This document shows positions 37,501 to 48,200 of a stretch of DNA of 64,000 nt, piece after piece. This DNA is from Liolophura sinensis (taxonomy: Eukaryota; Mollusca; Polyplacophora; Chitonida; Chitonidae). The stretch spans positions 18,241,127-18,305,126 of the forward strand of contig NC_088297.1 of the NCBI RefSeq assembly GCF_032854445.1, given 5' to 3'. Under the pieces are notes generated by a model. The model ran no database searches and had not been told where the DNA came from. It saw only the letters and a program-made list of their open reading frames with translations. Made by a program: the position numbers and the translations under genes. How positions within the stretch are numbered: the first letter of the stretch is position 1; each line of letters starts with the position of its first letter.

Positions 37501-40500
37501 TTATACGTGATGCAAGGCCTTATTTGACCATCCTTAATTACACACCCTATCTATCAGCCACATACTCCGATTTCGCTCGCAGCACTCCAATTTTGCATTA
37601 TTTATCCAATGTCAGCCCCAAAAGAGACGTTTTAAAAACCAGGCACAATGAAACGTTGCCTGTGTCTGTTCCAGCCTGCTCATACACCTGTCCTACCCTT
37701 TACCACAGAGCAGTTTAGCAGATTTTTAGACACAATGGATATGTGGGGAAAATATAGAATTAAAAATCTTTAAAACTGCTCAATCTAGTTCCATGTCAAT
37801 GCAAACCACATCACAGATGTACCCACCCAATAGTATCAGGCTGCTGCGAAATCTGAGCAAACAGTGACATATTAAGTGTTTTGGCACAAGTGGACAGATC
37901 AGGCCACAGACCCTGTTCTCCATAAGCGACAATGTTAACGTTTAGCGCTGTACCTCAGTCCCAAACATTCCCTGGCTAATAAACTTTGGTGAATACCTGG
38001 CCCAGCCTGTGAGAAAGAAGCCATAAATATCTTGACATAGGTTGAATGTCAAAATCTTGACCCTTCTATGCCGGCAGATGGGAGGGGTGCCTAGCAACGC
38101 CAAGGGGACGTCACCTTTCTCCCTGTGTCCTCTCACCCAAAATTTCAAACTTTCATCATTAAAACTCATACCTGCCCAAAGCTGAGACAGTTTCCATCAT
38201 TTTCATACCAAGCATGCACCTGTACACCAAAAACGGCAGGATGGCAGCAAAAAAGACTTTACACCCTAAAATACACAGAATTACATTCGTCCATACCCAA
38301 AAAAAAAAAGTTGTAATGGGGGTCTGTGTCCAGATGCACGCACCCTAGCAATCAGATTTTTAACGATAAAGGGCAGATAACTTTGTAAAACTGAGCAATG
38401 AAAGAAAAATAATGTGACTGTACATAGCCACAGTTCATTTTCTATTAGCCAGCTACACAACTTGTAGAAACCTATATCAAGATTTCAGACAGATAAACAA
38501 GCAAAACAAGTGACACATATGAATGAAGGTATAAACTCTCCCCACCTGTAAAAGAACATGAGAAACTGAAATAGTGGGAAATATTTACCCCCACCAACAA
38601 CGGCATTCAGTTAAACATAGGTATATTTTTTAATAAAAGTCACATACCTTGGAGTTACCAGTGGACTAACAGGGATTTGTCTCAGTGTTTCTAAGGCAGC
38701 TGAAAACAATGCCTGCTTTTTTATGGTTGGAAAAAATCTTTCACACATGCACTCAGTCACTGTAAGGAAGGTAGCACCATCAATCCTGTTAGCTGTCAGA
38801 AACAGAAGAAAACATGATTTCACCAATACTAAATTAACGTGGAGCAGTACTGGGGTTTAACTATACTGTACCTGTGGGATTATCAAAACCAGTTGTTAAA
38901 GTAGGGAATCTATCACGCTACACATTATTAAATATGTACATCTACCAGACTGTAACAATTTTATGAAAATTTGAATATTTCCTATAGCTTGAAACAATTT
39001 CCATTTATATTTGTTGATATACTACAGGATTACAATTTGATAAGGGCAGGTTAAAAAATTGTGAAAACATTAAGTATCCCAGCTGCAGCATATGCTATAA
39101 ACAGATTTGGTCAAATACTTATATTCAAGATGACCATGATGATGAAGAGCCACATGTAAATTGTCATGTTCATCAGCATAACAGTCTAGAGTCTGCAAGT
39201 CAACCTCCTCTCCTGGTCTGAAGGCAATTCAAGTCTGGGTGTTCAAACTGTAACCATGTAAGCCATTATTAAAATTCAAAGTTTTGTACAGTTTTTCACA
39301 AATCCGCCAGAATAACCAGTATTTCCGAATGTGTCAAGCCTTGATAAACTGAGGTATATCTTCTTCATGAAGTAAATCCAGGATAAAAAAAGTTACAGGT
39401 GCACTGGTGTAAAATGACACACATCTCTACTAATTTCTCTGTTTGTTTGCCATGCCCAGCACTAGTGCAACTAAAACTGTTTGGCAAGGGAATAGCAAAT
39501 ATCTTAAATATTGTTCATTACAGACGCCATCTTCTTGAAGTAAAGGTGTTTGGCCTCAAATCTTATGCAAAAGTGTGATTGAACGGGGTCCAAATTCAGA
39601 AATTAGTCTCGAATAATGAAGAAGAAAATGAAACTTTGCAGTGAAACTGTGCGGGAAAACTCTTTTGAAGAAAAACTGAGTTATTGTCCATTCCAGGTAA
39701 CTGATCCAACTTTCCTTTATGGGGGTGGCAAAATTACATCTCCTATCTCTCTTAGTATAAGATATAAATGTCCAATGATCACTGTTTTCTCAGACTCGAC
39801 TAGCAATTACAAATGGAAATACATGTAGCAATATCCACTTTTCTATAGCTTTAACAGCAACATTTCCCTCTTGCAGTGGTTGATATTGATACTGGCTTTC
39901 TGCTCCTATCATTTTTACCAAAAGAGATCTGATCCAGTTCATTATGTAGTTGTTGAGGCGTTACAATTGGCAATGAATAAAACTTTAATTAGTTTAAAAA
40001 CATGTGGCACCACACCTTCCAAATAATCATGCATGGCATCTGGAGGGTAGGACTTTGTAAACTCAAAATTTGACAACTCACTGAAAGGACGTTTTCCATT
40101 CACACCATACAAAGACTTGTCACAGGGATTTTCGTTAATACAGTTGAAGTGTTAGCTTCATGAATTTCTAAAGGACGAAGAACACATGATTTCTCCTCTA
40201 GCTTTTCTGGCATGTCTTGGTAATGACACAAACAATATCTGCAAATCCATCCATTACTGAAAGAGACAAAAAAAAAAACAGCCAAAGACTGCACTGACAG
40301 ATTGTCTGAGGATATCGCTGCAATAGATCTATTATTATGTCAATTCCTTGCAGGTGTAAATTCTGTAATCAGTGGTTTTGAGGTTGGCATCAAAGCCACA
40401 TTTCTACACAAGCTTACAGCAGACAAGAATTGCAACATGAATGTTCTTCAACTGTGACCTGTACTTAGGTAAAATATTTCCAAGTACAAAGTAAAATACG

Positions 40501-41385
40501 GACACTTTGTGGAGTGATTTCTTTGATCCAAGTGGGTTGACAACTTCAAATTTGTCATTATAAAGATGAATTCTTAAATGCTGATCAGATGAGGATAAAA
40601 ACAGGTGTTTTCACAAATGGCTCCAGTTTTAAAATCTGTAATAATTTAATCTGGTGTTTCACTTCTTTGATTGATTTTTTGCCAAAAATGAAGCACTTGT
40701 AAAATGTGAATAAACTGAAAGGTCTCTTTATTTCCTTTGTTACATTATCCCAGAATATATTCAATTGGTTCAATTAGGCCTAATTCCTTCTTACGATATT
40801 TCTCAAACTGGAATTCTGTACCCACTTCCTCAAAACTCTTGTCTAACAAAGATTTTTCATCAATAAAAGAAGTGAGGTTCTGGAAACTTTCTATCTCAAT
40901 ATTTGTATCTCACAGGCAACTTTTCAGTGTCTCACTGTATTGTTCGTGGATATACCCAAAGGGATCTTTCAATTCATTACACCTTGTTCCAGATGACGGC
41001 ATGTCATCTCCAAAACTTGTACATTGGTCACTGTCATAGTCACATATGTCTGGGTCACTTGTATAATTGTCACTTCCTATACTTGTCCTGTGCTTGCAAA
41101 GAATATGTGCTTGCAGTAACCTTGTTTTAGAGTACTGTCTGGGGCACCCACTTATTCAACAAGTTACTCTAAAGTTTGGTTCACATTCATTATACAGTTG
41201 CAGATGTTGCAGCAGTTTTTTTGTATGAAAATTTCTTTAAATGACATTTAGGACACTGGTAAATATTTGAAGCCATAAGACTCACCAATAAAGCTGTCTC
41301 TGAACTCTGCTAAATCAATCTGCTTCAGCCAAGTACATGTCTGTTCCACACTCCAGTTGGCAAAAGTATTGTCAGAATCAGTCAT
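31554..41385 (-). CDS. SAM-domain gene, SAMD3-like, possibly inactivated
   Basis: Exons seen on the minus strand: 41385-41286, 38792-38648, 34910-34701, 33978-33891, 33655-33535, 33173-~32954, 32023-31955 and 31700-31554 (TAG). Exons 1+2 form a SAM domain: WSVEQTCTWLKQIDLAEF, a phase-1 intron, then ANRIDGATFLTVTE. Exons 3-6 carry the SAMD3-like order FPDFSAVLRTAL, HKQYVELFSAFLAHHPFL, HPLADQEVVQKMKRKFG and SRTRVCRKSYID...VLEKIPFL. Junctions 1-2, 2-3 and 4-5 fit in phase. Exon 3 to 4 fits but puts TAG (33977-33975) where family members have Tyr of LYP. Exon 5 to 6 and 6 to 7 do not join cleanly, so exons may be missing or decayed. This family is large in invertebrates and fish and of unknown role. 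Either a pseudogene or an allele with one nonsense change. Confidence 0.6.
32118..32370 (-). mobile_element. SINE, nearly full length, within the SAM-domain gene
   Basis: On the minus strand a head with gtctcggtggctcatttgg is followed by the family centre and the ends gagtacgtcgtaaaacacc and aaataaatc. A G-run replaces part of the interior near 32185. Confidence 0.8.
34984..35500. repeat. Duplicated intronic block, copy 1 (order B-A)
   Basis: Block B (34984-35130, ...gcagataactttgtaaaa...) precedes block A (35160-35500, from acgttaacgtttagcgctg to cctgcccaaagct). Both recur at 37.9-38.5 kb. Block A holds an open minus-strand frame (MSFNDESLKFWARGH) that is partly conserved between copies. 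Confidence 0.7.
35500..37915. other. Intron 2 of the SAM-domain gene, remainder
   Basis: Contains homopolymer G runs (35960, 36620) and short open frames without domain character. No exon was recognised on either strand. Confidence 0.4.
37920..38500. repeat. Duplicated intronic block, copy 2 (order A-B)
   Basis: Block A (37924-38205) comes first and block B (38352-38500) second, the reverse of copy 1 but in the same orientation. A unique ~150-base insert lies between them. Confidence 0.7.
39420..41266 (-). pseudogene. Decayed DNA-transposon gene (Tnp2/CACTA-like, tentative)
   Basis: Minus strand, in order: a C2H2 finger pair (YQCPKCHLKKFHTKKLLQHL, then GCPRQYSKTRLLQAH) at ~41265-41130; KELGLIEPIEYILG near 40760; FEVVNPLGSKKSLHKVSVFY near 40510; a CRYC cluster near 40230; PPDAMHDYLEG near 40030; FLLHYSRLISEFGP near 39590; and RFEAKHLYFK near 39530. 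I know this order from uncharacterised transposon-like proteins of fish and invertebrates. A stop follows the first finger and at least two frameshifts are visible, one just after TSTVLTK near 40130. It begins about 20 bases inside the first coding intron of the SAM-domain gene and has the same orientation. Superfamily placement is a guess. Confidence 0.65.
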
Positions 41386-42289
41386 CTGAAAATGATGAAA
41401 AACTGCATCAATTTCAAACAAAATTGAATACATGTATCACAAATTAACATTAACTAATTTTACTACAAACATATCACTAAATTTGACACAGACATATTAT
41501 ATACAGTTAACACTCTCAACAAAACTCATTCAATGCTTAATTGTGTTGCTAATCTTAAATGCATTAAATGGAAATTAGATTTTATTGAAGTCGGGAATAA
41601 ACTAATAGTTCCCAGTTATCACATAATATTCATCGAAAATTTATTGAACTGTCTGATTACCACTGTGGGAAATGTACTTCAACCATGCTCAGGCTCAGTA
41701 TATGTATGATACAGATTTGCTACTATCTTTCTTTTATACATGTACAGGCACAGTATCCTTATAAGCCCTATGCTGATAAAGTATTTAGCCTACATTGTGC
41801 AAGCATTCTACAACGTCTTACTTTACCAAGTTCAATATAAGGGCCTGCGAGGACAATCAATCTACATGTGTGAAAGCCTGACCCGTGGCAAGCAAGTCAT
41901 GCTCAGATTAAACACAGCAACAAAATGTACAAAATGGCCCATACTTTAACTATTTTCACCAAATTAGGATGATTCTCTAGTTTAGGCGCAACATTTGAGT
42001 AACTAAGCGTACCTATCAGCCTCTACCGGAGTGATAACCTCCACTCCTAACGCTCACACCGTCATCTCCGCACTTTTGTGCAACCGACAAGCTCTCACTG
42101 CATACAAGCGAGTAAACTCACCAGGCAATACTAATGAAATGTTATACAAACAGCTATGGGTACACCAGTGTACATTACCTATCGATTAGTTTTGACTAGT
42201 TTTCTACTCGCTGCTGTTCCAGGCAACTGGCAAGACTTGCATGTAACTTCTTTCCACAGTTCTAAGTGTACCAATACGAATAACTTACC

Positions 42290-42559
42290 ATTATCTTTTT
42301 TTGTCAGTCAAATAATTTATTTTGAATGAATCATTTATTAACAACTGTGCGAATATTGTTTGAAGTCTTCTCTTCTGTGCATTGCCTGTAATCAGTGTGC
42401 CGAATGAGTATAAATTGACACGACTTTTCCATTGTTTAAAATACAAATAAAACCAGAAATAAAATCTCGCATTTTTGTTCTCAACGTGTTCACATCGACT
42501 GATCTACATTTGCTTCTTTCGTCTTGCTGTTTACTTAGTATTCTGTGTTTTTCCTTTCC
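42290..42559. promoter_or_regulatory. Putative divergent promoter
   Basis: A minus-strand splice donor (GATAATG|GTAAG, near 42292) suggests the end of a non-coding first exon of the SAM-domain gene. A plus-strand first coding exon begins at 42560. The ~270 bases between them would serve both. I see no clear TATA box. Confidence 0.3.
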
Positions 42560-42653
42560 ATGTCTTTATTTAGACTTTTGAGATTCCAGAGTGTTTATAA
42601 AGACTTAGTAGTTCCTCTGTGGAGAAAATCATCTCAAGCCTTCGCTATGCCCG
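42560..42653 (+). CDS. Candidate first coding exon, basic N-terminal leader
   Basis: ATG opens MSLFRLLRFQSVYKDLVVPL and then WRKSSQAFAMP, followed by a strong donor CCCG|GTAAGT. Basic and hydroxylated residues without acids at the start resemble a mitochondrial presequence. The exon ends in phase 1. The next plus-strand exon with a matching phase is the zinc-finger exon of the recombinase-SET gene, using the acceptor TTTTTGAG|AC (45225). It may therefore be exon 1 of that gene, or of another gene whose other exons I did not find. Confidence 0.4.
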
Positions 42654-42814
42654 GTAAGTTTCCATTCATTTTTGTGCCTTTTTAAAAAGCACTGATTGAA
42701 TAGTACGTATTATATTATTAAAATATATACACACCTGCATCGTGTATATTTGTATATTTAGGCCACACAAGTATTGCTGATCGAACACGGATAAATGAGA
42801 AATTGTTGTAGTTC

Positions 42815-42965
42815 AGCAACATGGAAGGTCTGGCAGCAACCTGCTGATGGTCGTGGATTTCCCCCGGGTTCTGCCCGGTTTCCTCCCACCATCATGCTGG
42901 CAGCCGTTGTACAAGTGAAATATTCTTGAGTACGGCGTAAAGCACAAGTCAAATAAATAAATAAA
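42815..42965 (+). mobile_element. SINE, 5'-truncated
   Basis: Runs from ggaaggtctggcagcaacct to gagtacggcgtaaagcac and ends in (AAAT)n. Confidence 0.85.
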
Positions 42966-43017
42966 TAATTAGTGTTATATAATAAATAATGCTAATGTTT
43001 TCATTGTGTAAATTGAG

Positions 43018-45108
43018 GTCACAAGTCTGTGACAATCCCGGCATTTGCTAATCTTGTTCTCGTCCGCAAACACGGAAGATTGATGGTCAAAAATCTGTTG
43101 ACTTTGGTTGGTTGTCTCAGTTAGGTGACAGTCGGAAACTTATTTATAAATGTGCAAAGGCATGTGTATATTGCATTGATCCGTACACTCTTTATAGTTA
43201 TATATAAGAGTGCAATTGCTATCAGAATAATATTTCTTAAGTGAATCTAATCTTACTTTATAAAGGAGCTGATTTATATCAATAATCAGAACGTTTCTTA
43301 GAGGAAAAAAGTCATCAGCGTTCTTTACAAGTTTATAATTAAAGCAGCGGGGAGCAAACCCGCCGCTCTTTTAGTGTTTCCGACAACTGACTTTGCTTTG
43401 ATATTAATCTTCATGGTCCCGAAGATTACTCCAGTTATCTTGATTAACATGTGCATAAACTTCCTCAGCATGTATTTGTTTACACAAATCTATAAGTATT
43501 ATCCATGCACACTAAACTAAAGATTAAAAGCTTAGAACTGTCTTTATTATTAACACAACTGTGTGAGGATATAAGTGTTGCAAAATGCTTAAATGTAAAT
43601 GCGTATCAAATACATCATGAATGTTTTTTAATATTATTATCTGTTATTCAAAATCATTTCATTGATTGACAAAAAAGATAAAACTAAGTTGTCGGAAGGA
43701 CTGGGCGGGTGGCGGCTTTGCTCCCAGCTGATTTCATTAGCACCTCCTTATCTAAGGTCAAGACTTTTAATTTCTTGAACAGCGGTAAAGGCCTGCCTTG
43801 AGTTTATAATGCCTTTAGGAAAAGCACGAACACATAAAACTGTTCCAAACTGCCTCTTTAAAAAAGAAATATATTAATATTCAAAATTAAGATGTTTTTG
43901 AATTTGCATTTAAGAATAGTACGTGGCTAGGAATTCAGAAGCACTATATTCATTTTCAGTGTTAAACTGGAACCATATTTAGCTACATGAGTATATCTAA
44001 ATGTTACAGATTATACAAAATATACGCGCACAAGAGTTAAATACATTTTTGCCACAAACGGTGACAATTGTTGCCGAAATATACAGAGATAAGCTATTGG
44101 ACATTTGTTACACTGTTTATGTTGGAATGTTGGGACTGTGTAGATTGACGTCACAAACCTATGACAATTTTCGGCTTTCGGTCTGTCTATGTTTTATTAT
44201 AAGAATAACATGTAACAATATTTATATGTAATTAGTAAAGGCATAATAATTTCTAAACTTCTAATCTTTAATTTGCATCTGCCGGAAAGACTGGTTAGGT
44301 GGCGGCTTAGCTCCCCGCTGATGTAATCAGCACCTATCTATCCTAGATCGTGACTTTATCTGTTGAACATGCATCAGTAGCTTCCCTAAGGTAATAATTT
44401 ATAAACTTAATTAATTTTAAATTTAGAATGGTGTTGATTTTTCCTCTGTGATAATATTTCTGATTTTCAATGTAACCTACGTTCTTAAGAAACCAAAAAT
44501 ATTGCGTTGAATTAACTTCTGATACCAGTTACACTCGTACAGATAAGTAAAAACAGTATATGAACAGTTCATCATTAGATCAATGCAATATATGCAAGCA
44601 TTTGCTCATTTATACACAAATTCCGAAGGGTCACATTATTGAGACAGTCAACGCCACTTCGCCTGATATAAACGGCCCGAAAGCAGAATTGTCACAGATT
44701 TGTGACCCCGATGTATACAATCCAAGCCTTAGGACAATTTATATTATCTTTGTAAATTATTGGAGTAACAAATACTTGAACAAAAGTATAATCGTTTCTC
44801 TATGTATAGTGTATGCATTAACATGAATTGCCAAACATTTGTCACCTAAATAAGCTCACTGCTGGTAATTATATCCTTAGGCAGTTGTTGATCAATAAAG
44901 ATATAACAAGTATGTACATAATCCCGAATGTCTGATTACTGAGTGTTTTCTAGTGTAGATATAACCTAAACAATTAAACATATTACTAACATTTCAGGAA
45001 GCAGAATCCGCTGGACTGAGGTCAAAAATCTGACAATTCCCTGCGTTCGGCTCAGCACTTCTTTCTAATGTAGGGAAGACAGGATTTACTGTCACAAATC
45101 TGTGACAG
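43018..45108. promoter_or_regulatory. Repeated palindrome GTCACA-N4-TGTGAC
   Basis: Palindromic 16-mers lie at 43018-43033, 44150-44165 (imperfect), 44691-44706 and 45093-45108, with weaker forms at 43086-43102 and 45021-45034. Several are followed by a caattccc/ggctc phrase. They stop just upstream of the zinc-finger exon at 45.23 kb. They could be binding sites for a dimeric protein or traces of a repeat element. Confidence 0.4.
43334..43742. mobile_element. ~410-bp element with terminal inverted repeats
   Basis: 43334-43391 (gcagcggggagcaaacccgc...ttccgacaactga) recurs inverted at 43742-43685. A further direct copy of the right end lies at 44278-44335. The interior is non-coding, consistent with a MITE or solo ends of one. 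Confidence 0.5.
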
Positions 45109-45224
45109 TTCCCTTCAATCGGCTCACACATAAGGAGGAAATGGGATTGGTTGTGTCAGTATTGTGGCATTTCCAACATTGTACATGAATGTCTATGTCA
45201 CTGTATTATTTTCTTGTTTTTGAG

Positions 45225-48200
45225 ACAAGAGGAACTTCTATATGTGTCCCTTTTGCTACACTGTGACCTGTTGGCTCTCGGTGCACCTACGTCGAAAATG
45301 CATGAAGGATCGACCGAAGCGCGACATTGACAGAGTGCTGGAGGAGAGCCGAGAGAGGGTTCAACAGTTCGTCCGAGAGCACCAGGTCCTGCCCTATACC
45401 TTTGTCAGCCGAAGCTTTGGTTTCACTGGAGATGCCCTCGCAACGGTGGTCACCTTTCTGGAGACTGTGGGCCACGTTGTTACTGGTAAACCTGCTCCAG
45501 TGTAAGTTTGCTACACTTTTCCCTTGCATCTATGATATTCACCGTATACTTTGACTTTACTCGCTTTCGTTAACTGGCGGATTTTTGTGGTTTTCGTGAA
45601 TGGTAGGTCGCGAGTTTGAATCCAGCTCTCGCTTTGAGACGTGGATTTGTACAGGTATTAGAGTGGAATTTACATACGGCAACGGTTAGAGTTATATTAG
45701 GTGGAACAATGTTTGGTGTGAATGCTTATTCACAAATCTGTACTTTTCTAGTGAACCCCGCCCGACTAAGAGCATCTCTCCACCGAGCACGGCCGTTGTC
45801 GTTTCACGAAAGCGAAGGTACGCTTGATCAGTTTTCACGTTAAGTATTTGAATATTTAACATTTGAACATGTTAACTCCCGTTTTTAATAATTTAAACTG
45901 GACGATGGTGGATAGTTATTTTGTGACAGTCTGTTAACTGTTGTGCTTAATTACTCATCAGAGCAGAAGAGCCCATCGATCTGGGCGAGGGAACATCCAG
46001 GGATGGTGGTTCGACAGAAGTGTCTTCCAGTTCGTGAGTACAGCTATATCACGAGTCGGCTATTTAAACTCGAGTTTCTTCGATATGCCTGATGCGACTG
46101 AAAATCCCAGTCTGATATAATTTGCCATCCACTCAACGTATTTCTTCCTTTTTATTAGTGGTTCGGAGTGGGGGGTCAAGAAGACCAGACACCGATGGAC
46201 CCACCCAGGGAGACAGGCCATGGAGTCTAAGGGCATGTATTCTCTTCACGACTTGGAACATCCAATCCTCCAAGGATACTCCAAGTATCTCCAAGACTTT
46301 GCGAGGCTGAAACTAGCTGCTCGGAGACAGCAGGTCCAGAGTGTTTCCCGCATTCTCTTCTTCTGTCAGTCTGAGCGTGTGGACTTGGCCTCTTTGACCC
46401 CTGAAAAGGTAAGTTTGGTAATAAAGCCTGCACGATTGTTTTCTCCTGCATAATTTGGCATCAAATGTATAGAACATTTATTTGAAATTAACGGGTATAA
46501 TTCGTCTTTTTCAGCTGATAGACTTCATGCAGACCATCTTGGCAGCCGGTCTCTCCCAACAGACGGTTAAAAACTATCAGAATTCCCTAAACAGGTGAGA
46601 GATTATTATCACTATATTACGAAATATTCATCAATTCATAAGTCTGATTTAATCACTCGTCTTCTAACTGACGCGATTTATAAACCCTTTCCGAAATTAC
46701 AGATTTCTTCTCTATCTTATGAACTCGACATCACTGGAAAACGATGACAACGACTTGTTCACCAAGATCAAGAAATTGAAGACAACCATTGGTGTCTGGG
46801 GAAAGGTCACACAGCAGGGTGTCTCCCGTGAGGAGATAGCGCTTCAGGTGGAAAGAATGACAAGCCGGAACACCAAGTCGTTGAATGACTGCCAGGTGAT
46901 TTTGAGGGTATGTACCTGTTTAGAAGTTGAATTCAGTTTAAAAAACTGAAACATTCGCTGCTAGTGTCCTATACATGCCTAACCATATTTACAATGATTG
47001 TTATTCGGTACTTAATTCCACTTGCAGGTTGCCTTTGACGACTTCCAGACAGCCCTGGACGCTGAGGAGTACACGCCAACAAACTACGTGACCGTGCTTA
47101 ACTATCTGACGTCCTTGCTTTGCCTAAAGCATTGTCAGCGGAAGGGTGTGTTGGAGAGGTTCCGTTTCACAGAATGGATGGCTGGGAAAGTCAAGTTTTT
47201 TTATTGTCATGTGTAGTATTACACATTCGTGTTTCGCAAATACGAGTATTTATTTATTTATTTGGTTGCTGTTTTACGCGGTAGTAAAGAATGTTTTACT
47301 TATACGACGGCGACCAGCTTTAGGAAGAACCCGGGCAGAAAGGAAATCCACAACGATCCATAGGCTGAGATTGGAATAAAGACGATCGGTGCCCAGTGTA
47401 TATTAAATACTTATCTATTTAATTCCGTTTTCAGCATCGAGTTGACCGTAGGAGAGGAAAAATTCTGGACTTACTATGTGCTTGACCATAAGACGTCCGC
47501 AACACAGCCAGCCACTTTCTGCTTGGACGAGGAAGAACACAACGTAAGTTAATATCGTACAGGCCATCATATAAACCGAAAGGCCTCAGTGACTGAGGGG
47601 TCAAGCGCTAGGGCCTCAAGGGTCTGTCAACCATGCGGTCAGTGTGAGGTCAAGTCAAACTCATGCTGCCTGCCCGGCCGTTAGGAATGTTAGGAACCTG
47701 CGTTTGGTCTAGGACTCCCCCCACCCCCCACCCCCCAATTCTGACCGGTTTCTTCTCACCGTCATATAAGTGAAATATTCTTGATTAGAACATCAACCAA
47801 ATAAATAAGTGGAATAAACCGTTTGCAAACATTGTTCGTTTTAAGTTCTTACCTACTCGAAACTGTGTTTTGACATTGCGATTTGTGATCTTGTTGCAGT
47901 GGTTTGTCAAGTACCTCACACACTACAGGCCAATGGTGGCAAGTGTGGAAGGAGCGCAGACTGAATACTTTTTCCTCTCCTCTACTGGAAAACGTGTTTA
48001 CAATGCGTCCAACGATATCAATAGATACCACCGGAAGTAAGTAATATCGCTTGTCACTTGCATTATGCATGTATAACAATATTTCGTTTATTTGGATTTT
48101 TGTTGTAGTAGCAAAGAAACTAAATGTTTCATTTTGTCGTTAAGGTACAGGTTACCAAATGTCACGTCCAGTGAAGCCCACAGGGCCATGGAAACATCAA

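Noticed and set aside
37942-38169. Exon encoding MSFNDESLKFW... shared with 35169-35435
   Set aside because: The copies shift frame relative to each other in the middle, so I treat it as a duplicated non-coding block.
45600-45843. 75-codon frame after exon 1 of the fusion gene
   Set aside because: It lies in an intron of the model and resembles degraded SINE (gagtttgaatccagctctcg).
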